A DNA stretch of 64,000 nucleotides from Polynucleobacter sp. AP-Kaivos-20-H2 (GCF_018882215.1 NZ_JACVOX010000003.1:186001-250000); one strand, 5' to 3'. Shown: positions 44,546 to 54,915, counted from the stretch's first letter. Notes: generated by a model from the letters alone, not told the origin. Translations and numbers: made by a program.

Positions 44546-45610
44546 ATGGCTTTAGTATCTTTAAGACAACTCTTGGATCATGCTGCTGAAAACGGTTACG
44601 GCCTGCCAGCATTTAACGTGAACAACTTAGAGCAAGTAACGGCGATTATGGAAGCAGCAAATGAAGCTGATTCCCCAGTCATCATGCAGGCTTCAGCAGG
44701 CGCACGTAAATATGCTGGTGAAGCATTCTTGCGTCATTTGATTTCTGCTGCTGTTGAGGCTTATCCGCATATTCCGGTAGTGATGCACCAAGACCACGGT
44801 CAAAGCCCAGCAGTCTGTATGGCTGCGATCAAGAGTGGGTTTTCCAGTGTGATGATGGACGGCTCCTTAGAGGCTGATGGTAAAAGTGTTGCTAGCTACG
44901 AGTACAACGTAGACGTATCCAAAGAAGTAGTGAAGTTCTCTCACTCTATTGGCGTTACGGTTGAGGCTGAATTAGGTGTATTAGGCTCACTAGAGACTAT
45001 GCAGGGCGATAAAGAAGATGGTCATGGTGCTGATGGCAAGATGACTCGTGAGCAGTTGCTGACTGACGTTGAGCAGGCTGCTGATTTTGTGAAGGCTACT
45101 CAGTGCGATGCCTTAGCGATTGCGATTGGTACTAGCCATGGGGCATACAAGTTCACCAAAAAGCCAACGGGCGATATTTTGGCAATTGATCGCATTAAAG
45201 AAATTCATGCGCGCATCCCCAATACGCATTTGGTAATGCATGGTTCTTCTAGTGTTCCACAAGAGTTGCTCGCTGAGATCCGTGAATTCGGCGGTGATAT
45301 GAAAGAGACTTACGGTGTTCCGGTTGAAGAGATCCAAGAAGGCATTAAGAATGGCGTTCGTAAGATCAATATCGATACCGATATCCGTTTGGCAATGACT
45401 GGTGCAATTCGTCGTTACTTTATTGAAAATCCAAGCAAGTTTGACCCGCGTGATTATTTGAAGCCAGCCCGTGAAGCCGCAAAGAAGGTCTGTATTGCAC
45501 GCTTCCAGGCTTTTGGTTCTGCTGGTCAAGCCTCCAAAATTAAACCGATTTCCCTAGAGAAGATGGCTGAGCTATACAAGAGCGGCAAATTAACTCAAAT
45601 TGTGAAGTGA
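44546..45610 (+). CDS. fba: Class II fructose-bisphosphate aldolase
   Basis: Zinc-dependent aldolase cleaving or forming fructose 1,6-bisphosphate. The 354-residue protein, of the Calvin-type/class IIB length, has the zinc motif MHQDHGQSP, the catalytic Glu/His region [21 protein letters not shown], and the phosphate-binding [15 protein letters not shown]. It follows pyk after 66 bases. The adjacent purC starts 7 bases later. Confidence 0.96.
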   Translation: MALVSLRQLLDHAAENGYGLPAFNVNNLEQVTAIMEAANEADSPVIMQASAGARKYAGEAFLRHLISAAVEAYPHIPVVMHQDHGQSPAVCMAAIKSGFSSVMMDGSLEADGKSVASYEYNVDVSKEVVKFSHSIGVTVEAELGVLGSLETMQGDKEDGHGADGKMTREQLLTDVEQAADFVKATQCDALAIAIGTSHGAYKFTKKPTGDILAIDRIKEIHARIPNTHLVMHGSSSVPQELLAEIREFGGDMKETYGVPVEEIQEGIKNGVRKINIDTDIRLAMTGAIRRYFIENPSKFDPRDYLKPAREAAKKVCIARFQAFGSAGQASKIKPISLEKMAELYKSGKLTQIVK

Positions 45611-45617
45611 TTTAAAT

Positions 45618-46517
45618 ATGCCCGCTTTGTACGCTACCTCTATTAAGTCACTACCTTTGTTGTCTAAAGGCAAAGTACGTGATGTTTATGCATTAGATGA
45701 TGACAAGTTGCTGATGATTACTACTGACCGTCTTTCCGCATTCGACGTGGTGATGGGTGAGCCCATTCCTGAGAAGGGTGTAGTTCTCAATCAAATGGCC
45801 AATTTTTGGTTTGATAAATTAGCCGCAGTAATACCCAATCATTTGACTGGTATTGATCCAGCTTCTGTAGTGGCAGCGGATGAGATTACCCAAGTCAAGG
45901 GTCGTGCGGTAGTTGCTAAACGCTTAAAGCCCATTTTGGTTGAGGCAGTAGTTCGTGGTTATTTAGCTGGTAGTGGCTGGAAAGACTACAAAGAAACTGG
46001 CAAGGTTTGCGGTATTGCTTTACCGGAAGGTTTGGAGAATGCCCAGAAATTACCTGAGCCCATTTTTACTCCTGCCGCTAAAGCAGAATTTGGTCAGCAT
46101 GATGAAAACATCTCATTTGAAAAAGTCATTGAACTCATTGGTGAAAAGTTAGCCAATCAAATTCGTGAAGTGAGTATTCGTTTGTACAAAGAGGCTTCTG
46201 AATACGCGGCTACTCGTGGAATCATCATTGCTGATACCAAGTTTGAGTTTGGCCTAGATGCCAATGACCAACTGGTGTTGATGGATGAGATCCTGACAGC
46301 CGACTCTTCTCGTTTTTGGCCTGCAGAGACCTACTATGTAGGCTCCAACCCACCTTCTTATGACAAGCAGTTTGTGCGTGATTGGCTTGAAACCGCGATG
46401 GTGGATGGTAAGTTATGGCCTAAAACAGCCCCTGCACCGCAATTGCCAGCAGATGTGATTAATAAGACTGCCCAAAAGTATCGTGAAGCGCTAACCCGAC
46501 TTACTGAGACTGCCTAA
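45618..46517 (+). CDS. purC: Phosphoribosylaminoimidazole-succinocarboxamide synthase
   Basis: Adds aspartate to CAIR in purine biosynthesis. The 299-residue protein has the [22 protein letters not shown]-terminal ATP-binding block and the [13 protein letters not shown] segment near the C-terminus. It is of the longer type found in betaproteobacteria. First of three purine genes (purC-purE-purK) and 7 bases after fba, so it may share that transcript. Confidence 0.95.
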   Translation: MPALYATSIKSLPLLSKGKVRDVYALDDDKLLMITTDRLSAFDVVMGEPIPEKGVVLNQMANFWFDKLAAVIPNHLTGIDPASVVAADEITQVKGRAVVAKRLKPILVEAVVRGYLAGSGWKDYKETGKVCGIALPEGLENAQKLPEPIFTPAAKAEFGQHDENISFEKVIELIGEKLANQIREVSIRLYKEASEYAATRGIIIADTKFEFGLDANDQLVLMDEILTADSSRFWPAETYYVGSNPPSYDKQFVRDWLETAMVDGKLWPKTAPAPQLPADVINKTAQKYREALTRLTETA

Positions 46518-46566
46518 GTCAGGGATAATAGAGTCCTTAATGGTTATAAGGCATTTGGAGAGGTAA

Positions 46567-47061
46567 ATGAGCAAGAAGCCAATCGTCGGAATAGTGATGG
46601 GATCCAATTCGGATTGGGACACCATGCAGCACGCCGCTCAAATGCTTGAGCAGTTCGGCATTGCTCACGAGGCAAAAGTACTCTCCGCACACCGCATGCC
46701 AGACGATATGTTTCAGTATGCAGAAAAAGCCCAAGCCAATGGCTTGCAGGCGATCATTGCTGGAGCGGGTGGTGCAGCCCATTTGCCAGGCATGCTCGCA
46801 TCAAAAACGATTGTTCCTGTTTATGGCGTACCTGTGGCCAGTAAATATTTGCGCGGTGAAGATTCTCTCTTCTCTATTGTGCAGATGCCTAAAGGTATTC
46901 CGGTTGCTACGTTTGCGATTGGTGAAGCCGGTGCAGCGAATGCTGCCTTGCATGTGATTGCAGGTTTGGCTTTGCATGATGCTGAATTAGCTAAACGCTT
47001 AGAAGATTTCCGTGCCAAGCAGTCTGATACCGCACGTTCAATGAATTTGCCGGGATATTAA
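46567..47061 (+). CDS. purE: N5-carboxyaminoimidazole ribonucleotide mutase
   Basis: Class I PurE, which moves the carboxyl group from N5 to C4 of the imidazole. The 164-residue product has GSNSDWDTM, the SAHRMPD active-site motif and the AGAGGAAHLPGM segment. The purK gene is 4 bases downstream and provides its substrate. Confidence 0.96.
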   Translation: MSKKPIVGIVMGSNSDWDTMQHAAQMLEQFGIAHEAKVLSAHRMPDDMFQYAEKAQANGLQAIIAGAGGAAHLPGMLASKTIVPVYGVPVASKYLRGEDSLFSIVQMPKGIPVATFAIGEAGAANAALHVIAGLALHDAELAKRLEDFRAKQSDTARSMNLPGY

Positions 47062-47065
47062 TTAC

Positions 47066-48250
47066 ATGGCAGATCGTATGGAACCCATCTTGCCGGGTTC
47101 GTATTTAGGAATTTTAGGTGGCGGTCAATTGGGGCGGATGTTTACTCAGGCCGCTCAAGCAATGGGCTACAAGGTTTGCGTGCTCGACCCTGGCTCAGAT
47201 AGCCCTGCAGGCTCTATTGCTGAAAAATTTATTCAAGCACAATACACTGACAGCACTGCTTTAAAAGAGATGGCTGCGCTGTGTTCATCAGTGAGTACTG
47301 AATTTGAAAATGTTCCCGCTCAAGCTTTAGATGAGTTGGAGTCTTTAGGTGTGTTTGTGGCACCACGCAGTAGTTGCGTTTCTCTTGCCCAAAATCGCAT
47401 TGCTGAGAAAAATTTCTTAGCCACCTGGAAGTCAGAAACCAATATTGGTCCGGCTCCTCACTTTGTGATTGAGCATGAGGCTGATATTGCCCATACTCCA
47501 AAGGATCTTTTCCCTGGAATCTTAAAAACCGCACGCATGGGCTATGACGGCAAAGGTCAGGCGACTGTTTATAGCGCGGAAGAATTGACTACCGCATGGA
47601 ATGAGTTCGGGCGCGTACCCTGTGTTTTAGAAAAGCGCATGGAATTAGATTTTGAAGTATCGGCTTTGGTAGTGCGTGGTTATGACGATGCTGTAGTGGC
47701 TTATCCAGTAGCCCAAAACATCCATCGCGATGGTATTTTGCATACCTCGACTGTGCCAGCACCTTCATTGAAGCCTGCTCAAGAAAAGAAAATTATTGAT
47801 GCAGCCAAGGCGCTCATTCGGAAGATCGATTACGTTGGTGTTCTTTGTGTGGAGTTTTTTGTGCTGAAGAACGGCGACATCGTTGCCAATGAAATTGCGC
47901 CACGTCCACACAACTCTGGTCACTACACCATGGATGCTTGTGTGAGCAGCCAGTTTGAGCAGCAGGTGAGAGCCATGGCTAGATTGCCTTTGGGTGATAC
48001 TCGTCAGCTAGCGCCCGTATCTATGTTGAACTTATTGGGCGATCTTTGGTTTGAGGGTAGTGAAGACCAACCAAAAGAGCCTGCATGGAATGAAGTTCTT
48101 GCTCACCCTGATGCAAAGCTACATCTGTATGGCAAATCTGCGCCACGCATTGGTAGAAAAATGGGCCACATTAACTGCTTAGGCGAGAACCTCAATGAGG
48201 CTCGGAAAAATTGCGCAGTTGTTGCTACTGAATTAGGGATTGAGCCCTAG
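47066..48250 (+). CDS. purK: N5-carboxyaminoimidazole ribonucleotide synthase
   Basis: ATP-grasp enzyme that carboxylates AIR. The 394-residue protein starts with LGILGGGQLGRMFTQAA, has the KTARMGYDGKGQ ATP-grasp segment and the ligand loop NEIAPRPHNSGHYTMDAC. It lies between purE and the tsaC-like gene (2-base gap), consistent with a polycistronic transcript. Confidence 0.96.
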   Translation: MADRMEPILPGSYLGILGGGQLGRMFTQAAQAMGYKVCVLDPGSDSPAGSIAEKFIQAQYTDSTALKEMAALCSSVSTEFENVPAQALDELESLGVFVAPRSSCVSLAQNRIAEKNFLATWKSETNIGPAPHFVIEHEADIAHTPKDLFPGILKTARMGYDGKGQATVYSAEELTTAWNEFGRVPCVLEKRMELDFEVSALVVRGYDDAVVAYPVAQNIHRDGILHTSTVPAPSLKPAQEKKIIDAAKALIRKIDYVGVLCVEFFVLKNGDIVANEIAPRPHNSGHYTMDACVSSQFEQQVRAMARLPLGDTRQLAPVSMLNLLGDLWFEGSEDQPKEPAWNEVLAHPDAKLHLYGKSAPRIGRKMGHINCLGENLNEARKNCAVVATELGIEP

Positions 48251-48252
48251 AA

Positions 48253-49359
48253 ATGTCCGCAGACAGTACCCACTTGCAATCTTCTGCAGTGATTAATGAG
48301 GCAGTACAAAGCTTGCATGACGGTGGATTGGTTGCCTTTCCTACTGAGACCGTTTATGGCTTAGGCGCGGATGCTAAAAACCCTGAAGCGATTAAGAAAA
48401 TCTTTACTGCTAAGGGTCGTCCATCAAATCACCCTCTAATTGTTCACTTAGCTGCGCCAGATAAGTTCGATCAAACTCAAATCGATTGGGTTGCGCTCTT
48501 GGCACCGTGGGTCAGAGACTTGTCCGAGGAAGCCTTAAAGCTTATTAATGCTTTTTGGCCAGGACCATTAACCCTAGTCTTCAAGAAAGATAAAAGTGTT
48601 TTAAATGAACTGACTGGCGGCCAAGATACTGTAGCGATTCGGGCTCCTTCCCATCCTATTGCTCAAGAGTTGTTGCGTAAATTTAAAGGCGGAGTTGTTG
48701 CGCCATCAGCCAATCGCTTTGGTAGGGTATCGCCAACTAGTGCTGCGGACGTCCGTAATGAGTTCGGGGGTATGTTGGATTTAATGGTCTTAGATGGTGG
48801 CGATTGTGAAGTCGGTATCGAGTCAACCATCATTGATTTGTCATCTGGCGATAAGGCTGTACTGCTCAGACCCGGCGCAATCACTCCAAGTGAAATCTTT
48901 GCTAAGACAGGTGTGAAGGTTTATCAGCCTGGAGAAGTGAAAAGCACTGAGGCGGGTAATGAAGCAACGGCAGGTCTACCTAGGGTATCTGGAAGTCTTA
49001 AAGCTCATTACGCACCAACTACGCCTTTGCGCCTATATGCCGCCGGTCGTATCTTGGATGCCTTGACTGAATACCCAGATATTAAATCGCGTGTTGCTGT
49101 AGCGGTGTGGGATTCAGAATCCTCCTTAAGCGAAGATGGGCATCCTTCGGCTCACTTTGAAGAGGTTGAAGTTCCAAGTGATAGTGGTGCTTTTGCGAGT
49201 CGGCTATATCGCTCCTTGCGTGATTTAGATCAGCAAGGTTGGGATTTGATTTTGTTCCCTGAACCGCCAGCAGGCGAGGAGTGGGACGGCGTTAGAGACC
49301 GTCTTCAGCGTGCGTGCTTTGGTTCTGGCCCATCTTCAAGCAGCCACGATAGCAACTGA
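48253..49359 (+). CDS. L-threonylcarbamoyladenylate synthase (Sua5/YwlC type)
   Basis: First step of t6A37 modification of ANN-decoding tRNAs. The 368-residue protein has the TsaC domain (FPTETVYGLGADA, KGRPSNHPLIVHL, SANRFGRVSPTSA) and a C-terminal Sua5 domain of about 120 residues, so it is the long Sua5 form rather than the short TsaC form of E. coli. The 3' end overlaps dacB on the other strand by 55 bases. Confidence 0.93.
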   Translation: MSADSTHLQSSAVINEAVQSLHDGGLVAFPTETVYGLGADAKNPEAIKKIFTAKGRPSNHPLIVHLAAPDKFDQTQIDWVALLAPWVRDLSEEALKLINAFWPGPLTLVFKKDKSVLNELTGGQDTVAIRAPSHPIAQELLRKFKGGVVAPSANRFGRVSPTSAADVRNEFGGMLDLMVLDGGDCEVGIESTIIDLSSGDKAVLLRPGAITPSEIFAKTGVKVYQPGEVKSTEAGNEATAGLPRVSGSLKAHYAPTTPLRLYAAGRILDALTEYPDIKSRVAVAVWDSESSLSEDGHPSAHFEEVEVPSDSGAFASRLYRSLRDLDQQGWDLILFPEPPAGEEWDGVRDRLQRACFGSGPSSSSHDSN

Positions 49360-50834
49360 TCGTGCGCTTCTAGGCCTTTCCAAGCATTGGGGTGGTTGAT
49401 GAATGAAGTCACCGCATACATCTTCCCTGATTTACTCATTACATAGCCTGAGATCGCTCGCACATCGGAAAGAGAACCAGTTTTAATTCTGGCTTCTGGT
49501 TTTTTCTTCAAATGTAAAAACTTGCGCAGTTGAACCATCAGGCGATTGCGCATCGTGCCATCTGTGCCAGCAATTGGTAGGCTGTTATAAAAAATATCGC
49601 CTACTGGGAGATTGCGTGCAGTCAATAAAAGTTGATTCATTTGACTGGCGGAGATTGCTTCGTTGCGAGATAAACCAGAGCCATTCTCAATCACTAGCCC
49701 CTGAAAATCTATACCATTTTGTTTGAGCCAGCTCTGAATGACTAACTCACCATTGGCGGTCGTTGCTGGCTTGCCCATTTTCTCGAAAGCCATAGTCAAA
49801 AGAACTTGGCGGGCCATAACGTTATTGGAGTACTTGTTGATATCTATAACATCATCGGCAAGTTTACTGCCTTCAAATTGCAATAGGAGTCGAGCGGCTA
49901 AAGGAACTAAACCATCTTTGCCGACAGGAGCTTGTGCCCAAGTGCCACCAGCTAATTCCCAGGCGGCGGCAAAGCCTTGGGTTAAAAAGGTGTTGGCATC
50001 CAGCGCAACGACATTAAAGTTCACCCCCTTACAGGAGTTTGGGAATGCCCCAGAGAACTGGGCAGTCATAGGCTGATCGGTATTGGTGACACCTTCGGGA
50101 TCTAAATTGAAGCGGATATTGCTTTTCCAGTTATCGCACGAGCGATCGACCAGCTGCATTTGGTTAGATACCTTTAACTGGGAGAGGGGAGGGGTGTAAC
50201 TAATGTCAATAAAGTCCGCGGTGCGTGACTTACCTAGTTGAAACGACAAAGTTCTAAATGCATAGAGCAAAGGATCTGGCTGAACGTTGTATGCACGTAG
50301 AGCTTCGCCATCAATAGTGTTGTGCTCCATGACACTGGTCGCATAAGCACTACGATCAAAGAATAGATTGCCATCAATCTTCTGGATACCCAGACCTTGA
50401 AGGTCCTTCATCATCTTGGCTAACTCTTCCGGAACGAGTTTTGGATCACCCGTACCTTGCAAATAGATATTGCCCTTCAATACCCCCTGACGAATTACTC
50501 CATCTGTATAGACATAAGTGCGCCAACGATATTGCGGGCCTAAGATGTCTAAACCAGAAAGCGTAGTGAGTAGCTTCATGGTGGAGGCGGGGTTCATTGG
50601 ATCACCACCACGCCAATCTAAAACTTTCTTGGATGTATTTTTTCCGGGTCGACCAGATTCGATCTCTACAACTGAAATACTTACCGTATCAAGAGGGATT
50701 TGATTGCGTTCGAGGCTACTCGCTACGGGTGGGGGAATTGCTGGGGATGTACTCTCGCCGGCAAAGGCCAAAGAGCTGGCCGTCCAAAGGAGGATTGCAA
50801 TAAAAGCGGATGGGCGAAGAGGAGAAAAACGCAT
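49305..50834 (-). CDS. dacB: D-alanyl-D-alanine carboxypeptidase/endopeptidase (PBP4)
   Basis: Periplasmic class C penicillin-binding protein that trims peptidoglycan stem peptides. The 509-residue protein has a signal peptide ending near SSLAFAG, the SxxK nucleophile in NPASTMKLL, the SxN motif in KYSNNVMARQ and the KTG triad in RIKTGSLSD. It is convergent with the tsaC-type gene. The hybrid kinase gene lies 31 bases upstream on the same strand, so read-through is possible. Confidence 0.95.
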   Translation of the reverse strand: MRFSPLRPSAFIAILLWTASSLAFAGESTSPAIPPPVASSLERNQIPLDTVSISVVEIESGRPGKNTSKKVLDWRGGDPMNPASTMKLLTTLSGLDILGPQYRWRTYVYTDGVIRQGVLKGNIYLQGTGDPKLVPEELAKMMKDLQGLGIQKIDGNLFFDRSAYATSVMEHNTIDGEALRAYNVQPDPLLYAFRTLSFQLGKSRTADFIDISYTPPLSQLKVSNQMQLVDRSCDNWKSNIRFNLDPEGVTNTDQPMTAQFSGAFPNSCKGVNFNVVALDANTFLTQGFAAAWELAGGTWAQAPVGKDGLVPLAARLLLQFEGSKLADDVIDINKYSNNVMARQVLLTMAFEKMGKPATTANGELVIQSWLKQNGIDFQGLVIENGSGLSRNEAISASQMNQLLLTARNLPVGDIFYNSLPIAGTDGTMRNRLMVQLRKFLHLKKKPEARIKTGSLSDVRAISGYVMSKSGKMYAVTSFINHPNAWKGLEAHDQLLSWLLEDGPEPKHAR

Positions 50835-50865
50835 CTCCCATAGGATAAACCCACCGCATCAAAGA

Positions 50866-53292
50866 TTAAAGCTTTGGATATTGAGATTGATACCTACTAA
50901 TCATTTGATTTTGCTCTTCAAGTAACTGGATAAAGGCTTGAATTTGAAGATCTAGAGACTCTGCTTCCTCTAAAGCTTCACAGGCCTTAATAAACTTTGC
51001 GGCACTCAGAAGCTGCGCCCCTCCTTTGACTTTATGAACCATCCTTCTGAAGGCATCTTCATCTATGGCTTCATTTCTTAGGGTGAGTAGGGTCTCATCA
51101 TGCACCTTTTTAATTTCTTCCAAGATCACCAGAATGTACTCTGGGCTGTTTCTGAGGAGATTTCCGAAGGCGTCAAATGAATATTCCTCCTGATAGTTTG
51201 ATTGTGTTGTTGTTTTTGTGGAGTCTTCGACCTGAAAATAGCGAGAAAGCTCATTCTCTAAAGTCATGAGACTTAATGGTTTGATCAGGACGCCATTCAT
51301 GCCAGCCTCCAAGAATTGATGGCGTGAATCTAGGGCATAGATATCTGCAGTAATGCCGACGATGATAAGGCCCTGATTGCCTGTATTACGTATGTGCTTG
51401 GCAAGCTCTGAGCCCTGCATGCCTGGGATGGATTGATCTGTTAGTAGAAGATCAAAATGCCGTTGACTGATGAGATCTAGAGCTGTGGTGGCGTTATCGC
51501 AAACTGATACTTCAATGCCTAGCGCCTGAAGTTGAAGCGAGATAATTTGGCGGCTTGCAGCATGATCTTCAACAACTAATGCTTGTAATGAGGACTCATT
51601 ATTTTGAGCATGCTTGGAGACTAGCTTTCTGGATATATTGCTATGCTCAGGTCTTGAGGCTCTGGTTGCAGCAATGCTGGTGCGTGGGAATGCAACGCAA
51701 AAATGAATATTGCTACCAAAGCCTGGCGCGCTCTCAAAGTAAAGCTGGCTGTTCATGGAGGTAACTAAGTGATTGGTAATGGTTAGGCCAAGCCCAGTGC
51801 CATTCGCTTGTTCGGTATTACCCGGAATTTGCTCAAAAGCTTGCAGTGCTATGGCAATCTCTTCTGTACCCATGCCAACACCGGTATCAATGACTCTGAA
51901 TTCAATCAGTTGTCCCGCATGATCATCTGCCAGCACGCTGATAGAGAAATAAATTTCTCCATGATCGGTGAACTTAATGGCATTACTAATCAGATTCTGC
52001 AGTATTTGGCGTAGACGCAATGAGTCTAATAACAAGACTTCTGCAATGCGTGGATCTTTGGAGGTATGAAGCTTGAGACTTTGTCTGTGGGCAACGGTCG
52101 AGAATGCCGAATCGATATCATCAATCAAAGCATTGAGATTACAAGGCTCAATATTGAGTGTGAGCTTGCCTGCCTCTATCTTTGATAGATCCAAAACCTG
52201 GTTTAGGATTCCTAGGAGAGATTCTGCTGATGAGTGCGCGCTCTTCAGTAAAGCTTTTTCATTTGCAGGAAGAGGGCTGCTGAGTAATAACTCCTGCACC
52301 CCTAAAATCGCATTCATTGGCGTGCGGATCTCATGACTCATTGTGGCTAGGAAGGCAGACTTTGCAGCGTTTGCATTTTCTGCCTGCTCCTTCGATGAAA
52401 TAAGATGTTTTGCTGCCTGTTTTTGAAGTGTTTGTCTCTGATGCATACGCCAAAGCAAGGTAGAGCCTATTAGCAGGATTGCTAAAGTGGAAAGCCAAGG
52501 CAAATGGTTGGATGGGGATGAGCGCCCTCTTTCAAAAGTAGATACGTTGAGATTGAAAAGATCTCGTGATGCGATTGGATCTAGATTATTAAGAAACTGC
52601 TCAAGTACTCCATGCAAAGCTTCATCTTGATTGGAGATAAGCCAGCGATATTCAAAGGGCTCTCTGCTGTAAAGCCCATCAACTTGTAACTTGTCTGCGT
52701 TCAATTTCTGAATGAGTTGTTGCGCAAGGCGAAGCGGTAAGACAAGTGCCTCAATATCGTTTTTGAGTAGGTCGAATAGTAATTTTTCCGCATGGCCGGA
52801 TACGCTGGCTTGGGGATGATTGGGTATTGGGGGGTTTTCAAAGCCACGGTCGAAGTAGGCGATATTAATTGGCTCAATTGGCGCATCGTTTTTTGATCGT
52901 TTGGTCAGAATAGCGTCATGCCCCCAAAAGATTGCTTCTGATAAAGAACCAAATTTCAGATACTCGTCATCCAGGGTGGGCGGATCAATGATGAAATCCA
53001 CCTCTCCATTGGCTAGTTGCTCAAGTCCTTCCCGATCATTCTTTCGCCACTTCGGTAAAAATTCTTGTTGGGTAAATTCGCTGAGCTTTTTTAGAAAGCT
53101 ATGAAAAACTCCAGGCTCACCCTTTTCATTCACGTCTAAGTAAGGCGCATATTTTTCATGAATACTAAAACGTACTATGGGATGGGCATCGATCCACCGT
53201 TGCTCTGCTGGGTTCAGTAAGTTCGCATAGGCATTGCTTAATATCCCATTGAATAGGATAAAAACGGCAATACGGGTGATGGACCGACGCAT
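50866..53292 (-). CDS. BvgS-like hybrid sensor histidine kinase
   Basis: The 808-residue protein has a signal peptide, a periplasmic region resembling a solute-binding (SBP_bac_3) domain as in BvgS/EvgS (about residues 30-260) and one membrane helix (about 262-281). The kinase core follows, with phosphoacceptor His near residue 319 in SHEIRTPMNAILG and N and G boxes. Then come a receiver domain with the phosphoacceptor Asp near residue 619 (LLLTDQSIPGM) and a C-terminal Hpt domain with His near 752 (MVHKVKGGA). This is a complete phosphorelay. The response regulator gene is 6 bases upstream. Confidence 0.92.
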   Translation of the reverse strand: MRRSITRIAVFILFNGILSNAYANLLNPAEQRWIDAHPIVRFSIHEKYAPYLDVNEKGEPGVFHSFLKKLSEFTQQEFLPKWRKNDREGLEQLANGEVDFIIDPPTLDDEYLKFGSLSEAIFWGHDAILTKRSKNDAPIEPINIAYFDRGFENPPIPNHPQASVSGHAEKLLFDLLKNDIEALVLPLRLAQQLIQKLNADKLQVDGLYSREPFEYRWLISNQDEALHGVLEQFLNNLDPIASRDLFNLNVSTFERGRSSPSNHLPWLSTLAILLIGSTLLWRMHQRQTLQKQAAKHLISSKEQAENANAAKSAFLATMSHEIRTPMNAILGVQELLLSSPLPANEKALLKSAHSSAESLLGILNQVLDLSKIEAGKLTLNIEPCNLNALIDDIDSAFSTVAHRQSLKLHTSKDPRIAEVLLLDSLRLRQILQNLISNAIKFTDHGEIYFSISVLADDHAGQLIEFRVIDTGVGMGTEEIAIALQAFEQIPGNTEQANGTGLGLTITNHLVTSMNSQLYFESAPGFGSNIHFCVAFPRTSIAATRASRPEHSNISRKLVSKHAQNNESSLQALVVEDHAASRQIISLQLQALGIEVSVCDNATTALDLISQRHFDLLLTDQSIPGMQGSELAKHIRNTGNQGLIIVGITADIYALDSRHQFLEAGMNGVLIKPLSLMTLENELSRYFQVEDSTKTTTQSNYQEEYSFDAFGNLLRNSPEYILVILEEIKKVHDETLLTLRNEAIDEDAFRRMVHKVKGGAQLLSAAKFIKACEALEEAESLDLQIQAFIQLLEEQNQMISRYQSQYPKL

Positions 53293-53298
53293 GCTGAA

Positions 53299-53922
53299 TT
53301 AGCTTTCGATAATGTTGTTCATACGACAGAACAAAATCAAGTCTGCAATATTGTTAATGCCCAGCTTGTCAAACACTCTGGTCTTATAAGTGGCCACTGT
53401 CTTATTGCTGATATGTAGCATTTCGGAGATTTGCTGATTGGAGTTACCTTTGCCCAGATATTTCATAACCTGTAACTCACGATCAGAAATTAATGCCAGC
53501 TTATCGTTGTCACTTAATGAGCTATTGCCATTTTTGCCGTGAGTGAAAAAGTTATAGCCTTGGGATATGGCAACGCAGGCAGCTAGGATGACATCTGCAC
53601 CTGCAGTTTTGTTTACAAAACCATGTCCACCTAATGAGCGCACTCTCCCGCCATAAACAGCCTCGTCCATGCTAGAAAGAACCAGCATTCGAACCTCGGG
53701 ATACATTAATCCGATACGGCGTATAACATCAAAGCCATCCGTCTTGGGCATATCGAGATCCAAGATCACCATATTGGGGTTCACTTCTTTCATGGACCTA
53801 AGGCACTCCTCTCCATTCTGAGCTTGCCCTGCAATTTCAAATAACAACTGGTCCTGCAACATACTTTTAAGAGCCATCAGCATTGCCGGATGGTCATCTA
53901 CCAACATCACGCGTTTTCTCAT
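53299..53922 (-). CDS. LuxR/NarL-type response regulator
   Basis: The 207-residue protein has an N-terminal receiver domain (phosphoacceptor Asp near residue 56 in MVILDLDMPKTDG) and a C-terminal LuxR-type helix-turn-helix (ELQVMKYLGKGNSNQQISEML and HISNKTVATYKTRVFDKL). The layout matches BvgA/EvgA. It overlaps the upstream EAL-like gene by one base and lies 6 bases before the kinase, so the three are one operon. Target genes are unknown. Confidence 0.93.
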   Translation of the reverse strand: MRKRVMLVDDHPAMLMALKSMLQDQLLFEIAGQAQNGEECLRSMKEVNPNMVILDLDMPKTDGFDVIRRIGLMYPEVRMLVLSSMDEAVYGGRVRSLGGHGFVNKTAGADVILAACVAISQGYNFFTHGKNGNSSLSDNDKLALISDRELQVMKYLGKGNSNQQISEMLHISNKTVATYKTRVFDKLGINNIADLILFCRMNNIIES

Positions 53923-54770
53923 TACTTGTCTCCGTTTTGGTTTGGGTGTTGATGAGGGTGCAGCGAAAAAATGGCTTTAGCGATACGGCTATCGTTAATC
54001 TGCAGCATTTGATGGCGGCTTACAGGCGACATCATGAGACTGCCATAGGAATGGTCGGCAATCAAAGTGGAGGCATTTTCTAAATCTTTTATCAATCCAA
54101 TATTGCTGGCATAAATTTGTGTAGGTGAGTAGGGCGATTGCCTGAGTTGAGAAAGGGCGTCGCTTGCCATCTCGCGCTCACGTATTTGACTCATATCAAT
54201 ATGAACGCCTTCTAATTGCATCTCACTAATCCACTGCAACTCATCAACGCTTCCGGTGAATGTGAGGAAATGTAGTAATACACCAAGCCGTCGCAAACGA
54301 AGTAATCCTTCTTTGCAAGCATCAGCACTGGCTGGCTCAGGAATGGTTTGAATGCCAATACTTACCAAGCCCACTGGTAGACGTGAGTTCAGAATCAGCT
54401 CACTCATGGCATCCACGTAGCCGCTTGAGGCTATGGCATGCGTTGGTATTGGCAAAATTCCAGGAATAAAGCGACCACTGCGATACCAATAGGCAATCGT
54501 GTCTAGGCCTTCCATAAAAAGGCGTAGCAATTGCATATCAGAGGCAGTCAGTAATGGTCTAAATAAAGATCCTGTCAGTTTGGTTCCCTTACAGTTAAAA
54601 ATGGGTTCATGACTAATCGCTTGTCGTTTGGACCAGGATTGGTGTTCTTCAAGGGCTTGGTTACTAAGGCCAAGCCAGGGGTCGCCACAGGCGTCTCGTA
54701 CTTCTTGGAAGGGTTTGTTCTTCCATGCCTTTACAAGCGTGTACAGCCGGGATTTCGGGCTCATCAGCAT
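53922..54770 (-). CDS. Degenerate EAL-domain protein
   Basis: The 282-residue protein has an EAL-type layout: the block GSLFRPLL stands where active enzymes have GxEALLR, GVHIDMSQI corresponds to the conserved lysine-bearing KxD strand, and YASNIGLIKDL to the ExV segment. The catalytic EAL motif and the basic residue are missing, so it is unlikely to hydrolyse c-di-GMP. Such degenerate EAL proteins often act as binding or protein-interaction modules. It is the first gene of the operon with the response regulator and hybrid kinase. Confidence 0.7.
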   Translation of the reverse strand: MLMSPKSRLYTLVKAWKNKPFQEVRDACGDPWLGLSNQALEEHQSWSKRQAISHEPIFNCKGTKLTGSLFRPLLTASDMQLLRLFMEGLDTIAYWYRSGRFIPGILPIPTHAIASSGYVDAMSELILNSRLPVGLVSIGIQTIPEPASADACKEGLLRLRRLGVLLHFLTFTGSVDELQWISEMQLEGVHIDMSQIREREMASDALSQLRQSPYSPTQIYASNIGLIKDLENASTLIADHSYGSLMMSPVSRHQMLQINDSRIAKAIFSLHPHQHPNQNGDK

Positions 54771-54915
54771 TCTCCAATCGGTGACTATCCAGTCTAGGCA
54801 GGACGGATTGGAGCGGTAAGGGCTTTAGGCTGATTTATCTGTAGGAATTGACCTACCAGCCTGTCCCTATTATAAAAATAGGCTAAATCCTTAAAGAATT
54901 TATGGTGATCCGCCC

